From positions 1 through 13,994 of the forward strand of contig JAKATY010000027.1 in NCBI GenBank assembly GCA_021827955.1: 13,994 bases of DNA, read 5' to 3'. Below are positions 7,000 through 13,084 of the stretch, in pieces. Position 1 is the stretch's first letter; every line of letters begins with the position of its first letter. This DNA comes from Microcaldota archaeon. Its GTDB lineage: Archaea > Micrarchaeota > Micrarchaeia > Micrarchaeales > Micrarchaeaceae. The translations under genes were made by a program, and so were the position numbers. Under the pieces are notes generated by a model. That model was not told where the DNA came from. It saw nothing but the letters and a program-made list of their open reading frames with translations, and searched no databases.

Positions 7000-8418
7000 C
7001 TACCTCTTCGCGTTGCCCCTCTTGTCAAATTTCAGCAGGACATCGGGCCCTCCCATAAGCACGGGCACGCCCTGTTCCGGCTCTCCCTTGCCGCATGTCC
7101 CTGCATAGAGCACGAAATCCCTGCTCTTGAGCTCCACCGCCGACCAGAAGTCAAGAGTTCTTGTTTCAAGGACGAAATTCTTCACGGGCTTTCCGATCCT
7201 GCCGTTTTCTATCAGATAGGCCTCGTTGCCCTGGTATCTCGAAAAGCTCCTTGTATCATCTATGTTCCACTCCGTGAAGTTCTTGACGTATATCCCATTC
7301 TTTGCTTCTTCTATGAGTTCGTCCAAGTCAGCTTTTCCAGGAGTCAGGTAGGTATTTGCCATCCTTATTATCGGCTCGAATCCAACCGCCGTGCTCCTTG
7401 CCGAGCCGTTGCTCTCAGTTTTAAGGGCGTAGGCGCTCTGCCTGTTGTGCAGCAGCTCGTTTTGCATCCCGTTTTCAACTATTGTCCTGTTCCTGGCTTG
7501 CACGCCTTCGTCATCGTAAAGGTAGAAGCCGTAGCTGTTCTTGATGGTCGGATCGTCGCATATCGTAACCTCCTTGCTCCCTATCCTCATTCCAAGGTTT
7601 TCCGGGGTAACATAGCTTGTCCCTGCCTGCGCCGCCTCCCTTCCAAGAACCCTGTCCGCTTCATTAGGATGGCCTACGCTTTCGTGCACCGCTATTCCTG
7701 CTATTTCAGAAGATATTACGACGTTGCTGAAGCTCTCGCGCGTGTTTATGCCGTTGTCTATTACCTTTTTCATGTTTTTTGCGTCTTCCAGCGCCTTCTC
7801 GTCAAGCTTTGCCCTTTCAAAGTATTCTATTCCATCCGCCGCGCCGAACTGTATGTTCCTCTGGCGCCGCTCCCCCTTGCTTTCAACAGTCACGGTCATG
7901 AAGCCGTCAGAGTAAGGGATTGTGCTTTCTATCACGCTGCCCTCGCTGTTCATGTAATACCGTGAAACGATCGAGAAGCCCGCGGTCACGAACCTTGATT
8001 TTATCGGAGCGTATTTCGAAATGTCGCGGTCGAGCCTTGTAATAAAGTTCTGAAGCTCCCTGGAGTCGTATCTTCCATACTTTACCTTATACTCTGCTGA
8101 AGTCCTCTCCCTGGAGATCTCCATTCCTGTTGGCCCTTCTCCCCTTAGCAGCATATTCGATTCCATGAGCCTTTCCAGGCTATCCTTGTCTGGCTGGTTG
8201 GTGCTCAGGGAATAGATGTAGCCTCCGTTGAGGAACCTTACCCGCAGGCCCTGGCTCTCGGCGATCACCGCGCCAGACATCACGCTGTTCTTTATCGTGT
8301 AGCTCTCTCCCCTGCTGCTCTCAAAAGTAGCCTCTGCGTAATCGGCGCCCATGCTCGTGGCCTTGCGGATTGCATAATCCACAAGCTCCTTCTTCTCATC
8401 GATCAGGCCTTTCCTCAT
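7000..8418 (-). CDS. tldD: TldD zinc metalloprotease subunit
   Basis: The catalytic subunit of the TldD/TldE protease, 472 residues from ATG 8418. The zinc-binding HExxxH motif is HESVGH (H245, E246, H250) within AGIAVHESVGHPNEAD. The C-terminal Cys that completes the site in TldD proteins is C442 in YAGTCGKGEPEQGVPV. Other family segments are YLYDDEGVQARNRTIVENG and SNGSARSTAVGFEPIIR. An in-frame TTG five codons upstream (8433) would add MRFDR. I prefer ATG 8418 because the family N-terminus (helix ELVDYAIRKATSMGADYAEA) starts soon after and no ribosome-binding site favours the TTG. A TATA element lies at 8470-8481. The gene is first in the operon, with pmbA 5 bases downstream. A long frame on the opposite strand is only an antisense shadow. 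Confidence 0.95.
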   Translation of the reverse strand: MRKGLIDEKKELVDYAIRKATSMGADYAEATFESSRGESYTIKNSVMSGAVIAESQGLRVRFLNGGYIYSLSTNQPDKDSLERLMESNMLLRGEGPTGMEISRERTSAEYKVKYGRYDSRELQNFITRLDRDISKYAPIKSRFVTAGFSIVSRYYMNSEGSVIESTIPYSDGFMTVTVESKGERRQRNIQFGAADGIEYFERAKLDEKALEDAKNMKKVIDNGINTRESFSNVVISSEIAGIAVHESVGHPNEADRVLGREAAQAGTSYVTPENLGMRIGSKEVTICDDPTIKNSYGFYLYDDEGVQARNRTIVENGMQNELLHNRQSAYALKTESNGSARSTAVGFEPIIRMANTYLTPGKADLDELIEEAKNGIYVKNFTEWNIDDTRSFSRYQGNEAYLIENGRIGKPVKNFVLETRTLDFWSAVELKSRDFVLYAGTCGKGEPEQGVPVLMGGPDVLLKFDKRGNAKR

Positions 8419-8469
8419 CCTATCAAACCGCAATGCATGCCCTGCAGCATTTGCATGGTATTCTCTGCT

Positions 8470-8481
8470 ATTTATTAAATA
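8470..8481 (-). promoter_or_regulatory. TATA box of the tldD-pmbA operon
   Basis: Read on the minus strand the element is GTATTTAATAAA, with a purine-rich AAAAGG just upstream that could act as a BRE. The predicted transcript start is near 8449, giving a leader of about 15-30 bases to the tldD start candidates. Confidence 0.55.
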
Positions 8482-8523
8482 CCTTTTACGGGTTTGGGTT
8501 AATTTCTGTAAACGCCTTTGACC

Positions 8524-8712
8524 TCAATTAAAAAGGCTCTTTGGCCGATTTGGCCAAATTCGCACTGCCGCTTGACTAGAAATAGAACGCAGGAGCGCAA
8601 AGTGCTCAGCCTTGATTCCTTGTGCCACTGCACGAGCCTTGACTTTCTCTTCAATTCATTGTATATATCTGCCCCGATTCTCTCATTGCCCCATTTGCAC
8701 TCTGTAAACGAG
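8524..8712 (-). pseudogene. Decayed C-terminal fragment of a DUF234-type ATPase
   Basis: The minus strand encodes FTECKWGNERIGADIYNELK followed by RKSRLVQWH. This matches residues ~406-434 of the intact ATPase at 10277-11731, including the nuclease-like ECKW motif. After LVQWH the match continues only in another frame (EHFALL, against EHFAIF in the intact gene), which indicates a one-base deletion near 8606-8619. That frame ends at a TGA (8524-8526). A run of 34 bases from 8620 is identical to the intact gene from 10428; beyond it similarity falls to roughly 60 percent. The first ~405 residues are absent. It is a relic of a paralog, not a working gene. Confidence 0.75.
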
Positions 8713-8719
8713 AGAGAGG

Positions 8720-8765
8720 AGTATTAAATATCTTATAATATTAGATATTTTATTAATACTTTATA
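8720..8765. repeat. AT-rich inverted-repeat block left of the regulator gene
   Basis: The stretch contains AGTATTAA (8720-8727) paired with TTAATACT (8753-8760) and, inside these, AAATATCT (8726-8733) paired with AGATATTT (8743-8750), so it can fold as a long imperfect hairpin. Blocks TTAAATATCTTATA (8724-8737) and TTAATACTTTATA (8753-8765) recur in inverted orientation at 10138-10168, on the other side of the gene at 8780-10111. It may be a terminal inverted repeat, a transcription end, or a protein-binding site. Confidence 0.55.
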
Positions 8766-8779
8766 AATTGGCAATCCGC

Positions 8780-10111
8780 TCAAGCCTCGTTTATTATGTA
8801 GAATGATCCCCTGGTTTTGCCTATTCTTTTCAGCAGCCCAGCATCAACCATGCCAGCTATATCTGAAATTGCGGTAGGTATTGATACTAGGTTGATCTTT
8901 GCATACTCCTTTGCGGTTATTCTGCCCTTTCTTCTTATTTCCTCTATTCCACGCCTCTGCCTTTCATTTAGCGTGCTTAAGTCAAGCCTCTTGCCGAGCT
9001 TGTTGTACAGGGTAAGTATCAGGAATGGACCTGAAATGCTATACTCAGGTGGCGGCATTCCTGCCTCGGACATAAGCTTTTTAATCATAGGAATGCCAGT
9101 GGCCATGCCTTCCATGTAACGCATGTCGCGCATCAGCTGGTATATTAGCGGATTTCTTTTCACCGATATGCCGGAATCCATTTTCCCTATATCTATGCCT
9201 TCTGGAGGCTTGCCAGGATTTATAAATTCCACCCTATTGCTGAATATGCGTATTTGTATTGCGTCTGCGCTGAAGTAATCCCTGTGCGCTACCGCGTTCA
9301 CTATTGCCTCCCTTATCACCCTTTCCGGGTATTCTGGCACCTCTATGCGTTGCAATCCCTTGACTTCGTACATTGACCTGGTGTTCTTCTTTATGAACTT
9401 CATCGCCTCTTCGACGTTTTCCAGTATTGCCATGTGAAAGTCGGCCTTGTCAAGTATCTCACTCGATGCATCGTGGCCAGAAAAGCTTGCAAGCCTGATC
9501 TCGTTTTGCTTGAAGAACGCGAATGGATCCTTGCCAAAGAAAAGCAAGGCAGCATTTGTCAACTGAAATCTGCCTTGGCGCATCCGTGCAACCCCTAGGT
9601 TTAGAAGCACACCTTCCATATTCCTGCTCAGAACTTCTCTCTGATTAGATCTCCTTTCCATAAATTTCTCTAGCTTGCCTTTGTCTATATCTTCTATCGT
9701 TGCATTTTCGCAGACCTGGCCGTCGAAATAAAGCATGTTCCTGCTTGCCAAGAATTCCCTGAGCTGCCCTCCATCAAGCTTGTTTGTTACGCTTCCATGC
9801 CTGTAATAAACAATACCTTTGTAGGTACAAATGCCCTCCAGCTTGCTTATTCTTACTACTAGTATATTCTTGCCTTCCTCTACTTTCCTTTCTATGCTGT
9901 GTGTAGGTATAGGACTTACCGCCCTTATGCTATTTTCGATCTTTTGTTCCACCATATCCAATTCTTTATCGCTTATGCCTACTATGCTGCCCTCTTTCCT
10001 TACGCCTATTACTATCTCTCCGCCTTCTGTATTTGCAAATGCTGCCGCTGTTTCTGAAAGGTTCCCTCCGGCATTCTCCTTTAGCTCGTGGAAGTCGTCT
10101 TCTACATACAT
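8780..10111 (-). CDS. AlbA_2 / HATPase-type DNA-binding regulator with C-terminal wHTH
   Basis: A 443-residue protein with the layout of the 'ATP-binding / RecG-related putative transcriptional regulator' family. The N-terminal AlbA_2 (Schlafen-like) domain covers about 5-120, with FHELKENAGGNLSETAAAFA then NTEGGEIVIGV. A middle region follows. A GHKL-like ATP-binding part covers about 265-365, with N-box EAIVNAVAHRDY (268-279), INPGKPP and EGMATGIPMI (334-343). A C-terminal winged helix covers about 380-440 (LNERQRRGIEEIRRKGRITA then SIPTAISDIAGMVDAGLLKR). Family members are thought to regulate transcription or take part in defence; no substrate or target is known here. ATG 10111 has no ribosome-binding site, and AT-rich TATA-like sequence is close upstream, so a leaderless message is likely. 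The DUF234-type ATPase gene lies 165 bases upstream on the same strand. A 97 percent identical internal fragment (residues ~221-292) lies at 11799-12016. Confidence 0.9.
   Translation of the reverse strand: MYVEDDFHELKENAGGNLSETAAAFANTEGGEIVIGVRKEGSIVGISDKELDMVEQKIENSIRAVSPIPTHSIERKVEEGKNILVVRISKLEGICTYKGIVYYRHGSVTNKLDGGQLREFLASRNMLYFDGQVCENATIEDIDKGKLEKFMERRSNQREVLSRNMEGVLLNLGVARMRQGRFQLTNAALLFFGKDPFAFFKQNEIRLASFSGHDASSEILDKADFHMAILENVEEAMKFIKKNTRSMYEVKGLQRIEVPEYPERVIREAIVNAVAHRDYFSADAIQIRIFSNRVEFINPGKPPEGIDIGKMDSGISVKRNPLIYQLMRDMRYMEGMATGIPMIKKLMSEAGMPPPEYSISGPFLILTLYNKLGKRLDLSTLNERQRRGIEEIRRKGRITAKEYAKINLVSIPTAISDIAGMVDAGLLKRIGKTRGSFYIINEA
9236..9453. repeat. Internal segment duplicated at 11799-12016 (direct repeat)
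   Basis: This ~218-base stretch inside the regulator gene aligns without gaps to 11799-12016, at a constant offset of 2563 bases and in the same orientation. I count seven mismatches in about 216 positions, roughly 97 percent identity. Similarity ends sharply on both sides. Confidence 0.9.
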
Positions 10112-10130
10112 GCAAACGCCGGCGATTATT

Positions 10131-10168
10131 AAATATCTATAAAGTATTAAATAATATAAGATATTTAA
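10131..10168. repeat. AT-rich inverted-repeat block right of the regulator gene
   Basis: It contains TATAAAGTATTAA (10138-10150) and TATAAGATATTTAA (10155-10168). These are the reverse complements of blocks at 8753-8765 and 8724-8737, in mirrored order. It also carries AAATATCT (10131-10138) paired with AGATATTT (10160-10167), the same 8-mer pair as on the left, here 29 bases apart rather than 17. It lies in the promoter region of the minus-strand regulator gene, so it could be its operator as well as a boundary repeat. Confidence 0.5.
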
Positions 10169-10276
10169 AGATATGCATACATAAGCGGTAAGCCTGCTTG
10201 AGAACCGGGCTGCTGCAAGACCTCAGTCAGCCAGTCAGCACTCTCTCATTTATCTCTTGTATTAATTATGCAGTTT

Positions 10277-11731
10277 TCAGCTTTTGCTGTCTGCTTTGCT
10301 ATCTGTCAGCGCTTTTTCAATTGCTTCAAGGTCAAAGAGCAGAACATGCTCCTTTTCAGCAATCCTCTTCATTTCTCCGGTAAATCCGCTCTTGCCGAAG
10401 ATCGCAAAGTGCTCATGCCTATCATCGTTGTGCCACTGCACGAGCCTTGACTTTCTCTTCAGCTCATTATAGGCATTGATGCCAACTTTCTCGCTGCTCC
10501 ATTTGCATTCCCCGAACAAAATATCCCTGCTCTTCTCATTGAGTGCAACTACATCTATCTCTTCTTCATTCATGCCCTTTTCTTTGCCCGGATCCCTTCC
10601 CCACCACCTGCCGATCTTTGTTATGCCGAAAATCCTTTCGCCTTCTGAAAGTGAGAGAAGAAGTTCTCTTGCAAAATACTCGAAACGCGATTGTGCCAAA
10701 AGATCCAAGTCTTCATACATATATTGGACATTTTTGCTTGGCAATGCCTTTTTGAGAGTCCTAAAATAAAAATAGATGAAGTTATCTTTTATTTTGTAAA
10801 CCCCTATCTTTGATTTTCTCAATGGCTGTATGTTAACCGGCACTTCTTTCTCCACGATGCCTATATACTCTAGCAGGCCCATATACTTGCCCAAGTTTGC
10901 ATGTGCTACGCCTATCTTGCTTGCTATTTCGCTCGGCTTGTTTATGCCATTTGCGATAAGCTCTAGAATCTGCATGTACTTTGTATCATTTCTTGTCTCT
11001 TCAGAAAGAAGCATATTGGGCTCTGAAGCAAATACGCTACCCTCTTTTATCATCGCCAAAAGAATCTCTTTTATCCCAGCATTTGTGTAATCTCCAACAG
11101 CCCCCTCGAGATTTGAATAGTATGCTGGTATGCCGCCAAGCATAAAGTAAAGATATAGCTTTTCTTTTATATCCATCTTTTCCGGCATAAGCATAAAGGC
11201 ATACTTGGGTTTCAAGGGCTTAAGCTCAAAAACACCTGTGCTCCTGCCATAAAGGGGTGCCGAATAGCTTAGCACCTCGCTTCGCATCATGCTTATGCTC
11301 GATCCAGCCAAAATAAGCATAGCATTGCTTTTGATTAGATACTCGTCCCAGCTCCTTTGGAAGACAGAAGGAATAGCGCCGTCTAGCTTTGCAAGGTTCT
11401 GGAATTCATCGAAAACTATAACTAGCTTTTTCTCAATTTTTAGCTTGGCTATCCTGTAAAAGAGCGCCTCGAAGCTTGCAACACTCATCTCTACAAGCTC
11501 TTTGTCATTTATTGCCAGCCCTACTGCCAGAGAGGCGCGCCTTACCTGCTCGCTTATGGGGCTTGTGTCACAAAGATAATATGCAAAGTCTGTTGCGCGC
11601 TCGCCGAATTTTTTTATTAGCGATGTTTTGCCTATCCTGCGCCTGCCATAGATTACAACAAGGTTTGGTGCTTTAGATTTATATGCTTTGAGGAGAGAAC
11701 CGAGCTCCTCCTTCCTATCAACGAACTCCAT
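10277..11731 (-). CDS. Archaeal AAA-type ATPase with wHTH and DUF234 nuclease-like domain
   Basis: A 484-residue protein of the archaeal ATPase_2/DUF234 family. Its P-loop NTPase domain has Walker A YGRRRIGKTSLIKKF (28-42), Walker B KLVIVFDEFQNL (102-112) and a sensor-like strand LILAGSS (139-145). A winged helix lies at about 255-300 (ELIANGINKPSEIASKIGVA). The C-terminal DUF234 part begins near 315 (KDNFIYFYFR). It contains GRWWGRD and an EEIDVVA (390-396) ... GECKW (407-411) pattern typical of a PD-(D/E)XK nuclease fold. These proteins are highly multiplied in archaeal genomes and their role is unproven; mobile-element or defence functions have been proposed. The ATG at 11731 sits 7 bases from a perfect 11-bp inverted repeat. 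The gene is first in a same-strand pair with the AlbA_2-type regulator 165 bases downstream. Confidence 0.92.
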   Translation of the reverse strand: MEFVDRKEELGSLLKAYKSKAPNLVVIYGRRRIGKTSLIKKFGERATDFAYYLCDTSPISEQVRRASLAVGLAINDKELVEMSVASFEALFYRIAKLKIEKKLVIVFDEFQNLAKLDGAIPSVFQRSWDEYLIKSNAMLILAGSSISMMRSEVLSYSAPLYGRSTGVFELKPLKPKYAFMLMPEKMDIKEKLYLYFMLGGIPAYYSNLEGAVGDYTNAGIKEILLAMIKEGSVFASEPNMLLSEETRNDTKYMQILELIANGINKPSEIASKIGVAHANLGKYMGLLEYIGIVEKEVPVNIQPLRKSKIGVYKIKDNFIYFYFRTLKKALPSKNVQYMYEDLDLLAQSRFEYFARELLLSLSEGERIFGITKIGRWWGRDPGKEKGMNEEEIDVVALNEKSRDILFGECKWSSEKVGINAYNELKRKSRLVQWHNDDRHEHFAIFGKSGFTGEMKRIAEKEHVLLFDLEAIEKALTDSKADSKS

Positions 11732-11737
11732 AATAAA

Positions 11738-11762
11738 ATCATCATAAATAATTTATGATGAT
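11738..11762. promoter_or_regulatory. Perfect 11-bp inverted repeat upstream of the ATPase start, likely operator
   Basis: ATCATCATAAA (11738-11748) and TTTATGATGAT (11752-11762) are exact inverted copies with a 3-base centre. The site lies between the TATA-like element (11763-11775) and the ATPase ATG, over the expected transcript start. A dimeric repressor bound here would block transcription of the ATPase gene. Confidence 0.6.
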
Positions 11763-11775
11763 AAATATATAAAGA
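11763..11775 (-). promoter_or_regulatory. TATA box of the DUF234-type ATPase gene
   Basis: Read on the minus strand the element is CTTTATATATTTA, about 38 bases upstream of the ATG. This predicts a start point near 11742, inside the 11-bp inverted repeat. Confidence 0.5.
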
Positions 11776-11798
11776 TTATACCACGCATCATCATTCCC

Positions 11799-12016
11799 AT
11801 TGCTGAATATGCGTATTTGTATTGCATCTGCGCTGAAATAATCCCTGTGAGCTACCGCGTTCACTATTGCCTCCCTTATCACCCTTTCCGGGTATTCTGG
11901 CACCTCTATGCGTTGCGATCCCCTGACTTCGTACATTGACCTGGTGTTCTTCTTTATGAACTTCATCGCCTCTTCGACGTTTTCCAGTATTGCCATGTGA
12001 AAGTCTGCCTTGCCAA
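11799..12016 (-). pseudogene. Internal fragment of an AlbA_2/HATPase regulator gene
   Basis: The minus strand encodes KADFHMAILENVEEAMKFIK through AHRDYFSADAIQIRIFSN, matching residues ~222-292 of the intact regulator at 8780-10111. It lacks both the AlbA_2 start and the C-terminal part. A reading frame runs through it (11742-12176), but the flanking parts match neither the intact gene nor any family I know. Of seven base changes against the intact gene four are silent and three change residues (K to R, L to S, D to G). The fragment lies directly upstream of the ATPase promoter. It appears to be a truncated second copy. Confidence 0.8.
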
Positions 12017-12171
12017 AGAGCGCGCCGTCGACATATAATGGCCATGCTGCTCTGGCTACATACTCTGCTATGAAAAAGAAGAGGCAAGGTTCATCCCAAG
12101 GGCGTCTACAGCATGATCCCAAAACATATTCAGGCGCTTTTGGACTTTTGCATACGATTATAAGCGTTTTC
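12017..12171. other. Unassigned sequence between the regulator fragment and the fusion gene
   Basis: No gene is supported here. The minus frame continuing from the regulator fragment reads LFFFIAEYVARAAWPLYVDG, with no recognised family. Another minus frame gives a short stretch (AKVQKRLNMFWDHAVDALGM) that ends at a stop and could be a further gene relic. No tRNA or stable repeat is seen. Confidence 0.4.
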
Positions 12172-12207
12172 ATCACATATAATATACAAAGTATGATATG
12201 GTGTGAT
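12172..12207 (+). promoter_or_regulatory. TATA box and flanking inverted repeat before the RHH fusion gene
   Basis: CATATAATATA (12176-12186) is a TATA element about 30 bases before the ATG at 12211, so the leader is only a few bases. The inverted hexamers ATCACA (12172-12177) and TGTGAT (12202-12207) lie either side of it, 30 bases apart, about three helical turns. Ribbon-helix-helix dimers bind short inverted or direct repeats, so this could be an autoregulatory operator. The repeats are seen; the operator role is inferred. Confidence 0.45.
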
Positions 12208-12210
12208 TAG

Positions 12211-13062
12211 ATGAAGGAGCGCCTTACAATAACCCTCGACAAGGACCTTCTTCAGAGCCTTGACGCCACGATAGACGGCGTCACCATAAGGAACAGGTCG
12301 CACGCCATAGAGAGATTGCTTGACATGGCCTTGATGCACTCTAATCCAAGGAAGGCAGTGCTCCTCGCGGGCGGGCCTCTCGTTTCATTTAACGGCAAGC
12401 AGATGCCGAAGCCGATGGTCCCCATAGACGGCAGGCCCATAATAGATTACGTGGTAAGGGAGCTGGAGAGGAACAGGATAACGGACATAATAATAGTATC
12501 CCCGGAAACCGAGATGATAAGCGAGTACTTTGCAAACGAGGGCAGGCTCAGCGCGAGGATAAATTACGTTATGGAAGATTCCAGGAAGGGCACGGAGGGC
12601 GCGCTGTACATAGCAAAGGGCATGATAGGGAGGGGCCCGTTCTTCGTCATGAACGCAGACTGCATATTCAGGATCAACCTTGAAGATGTATACAAGCAGC
12701 ATGTTGTCACAAATGCGGCAGCGACAATGGTGGTCGTTACACAGGAGCGCACGGAGAATTTCGGGCTTGCCAAGGTAACGGGCCTGAAGATTACAAGCTT
12801 CGTGGAAAAGCCGCAGGTCGAGTTTGCCGACTTGAAGCTCATAAATGCCGGCATATACCTGTTCAATCCTGCCATACTGTCAAAGATAAGGATAGGGCCT
12901 AAGCCCTTGATGCTCGAAACAGACTTATTCCCGAAGCTTGCCAAAGAGGGCCAGCTCTACAGCTTTATCTTCTCGGGGCTCTGGGCCAAGCTGAATATGC
13001 TGAATTTAGAAAGCTCAATAGCCAAATTGTCCAGCGTCTCAGCTGAGCTGAAGAAAGATTGA
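12211..13062 (+). CDS. Ribbon-helix-helix domain fused to a degenerate sugar-phosphate nucleotidyltransferase
   Basis: A 283-residue two-domain protein. Residues 1-42 form a CopG/Arc-type ribbon-helix-helix: strand ERLTITLDKDLLQSL, turn, then RNRSHAIERLLDMAL, with the usual R-x-R-S at the second helix. Residues 47-270 form a nucleotidyltransferase fold of the RmlA/GalU-like NTP_transferase family: RKAVLLAGG (47-55), PKPMVPIDGRPIIDYV (66-81), GTEGAL (127-132), MNADCIF with metal Asp D150 (147-153), ITSFVEKP (194-201), INAGIYLFNP (211-220) and LETDLFPKL (235-243). The GTRL loop after the first GG is missing; it reads GGPLVSFNGKQ with no Arg. The usual WxDIGT reads WAKLNM (258-263), losing the second metal Asp. 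Nucleotide-sugar binding may remain while catalysis is doubtful. I infer a DNA-binding regulator that senses a sugar nucleotide. GGTG (12200-12203) can serve the ATG. It converges with the epimerase gene 22 bases away. Confidence 0.88.
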   Translation: MKERLTITLDKDLLQSLDATIDGVTIRNRSHAIERLLDMALMHSNPRKAVLLAGGPLVSFNGKQMPKPMVPIDGRPIIDYVVRELERNRITDIIIVSPETEMISEYFANEGRLSARINYVMEDSRKGTEGALYIAKGMIGRGPFFVMNADCIFRINLEDVYKQHVVTNAAATMVVVTQERTENFGLAKVTGLKITSFVEKPQVEFADLKLINAGIYLFNPAILSKIRIGPKPLMLETDLFPKLAKEGQLYSFIFSGLWAKLNMLNLESSIAKLSSVSAELKKD

Positions 13063-13084
13063 AATAGCGAGCATTGATGCCTGT

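Noticed and set aside
6979..7965. Long open frame of 328 codons on the plus strand opposite tldD
   Set aside because: It is antisense to a clear TldD with all catalytic motifs. Its protein has no family features and it arises from the codon bias of the real gene.
8548..8559. 12-base palindrome ATTTGGCCAAAT
   Set aside because: It is short, lies inside the ATPase relic, and has no second copy in a promoter position in this window, so an operator claim is not supported.
8518..8727. Plus-strand frame of 69 codons next to the tldD promoter
   Set aside because: It is the reverse-strand reading of the ATPase relic. A similar shadow (CHCTSLDFLF) appears opposite the intact ATPase near 10431-10470.
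10170..10276. Possible small RNA or tRNA in the gap between the ATPase and regulator genes
   Set aside because: No T-arm signature, acceptor pairing or strong hairpin was found; only a short CAGTCAGCCAGTCAG repetition is present.
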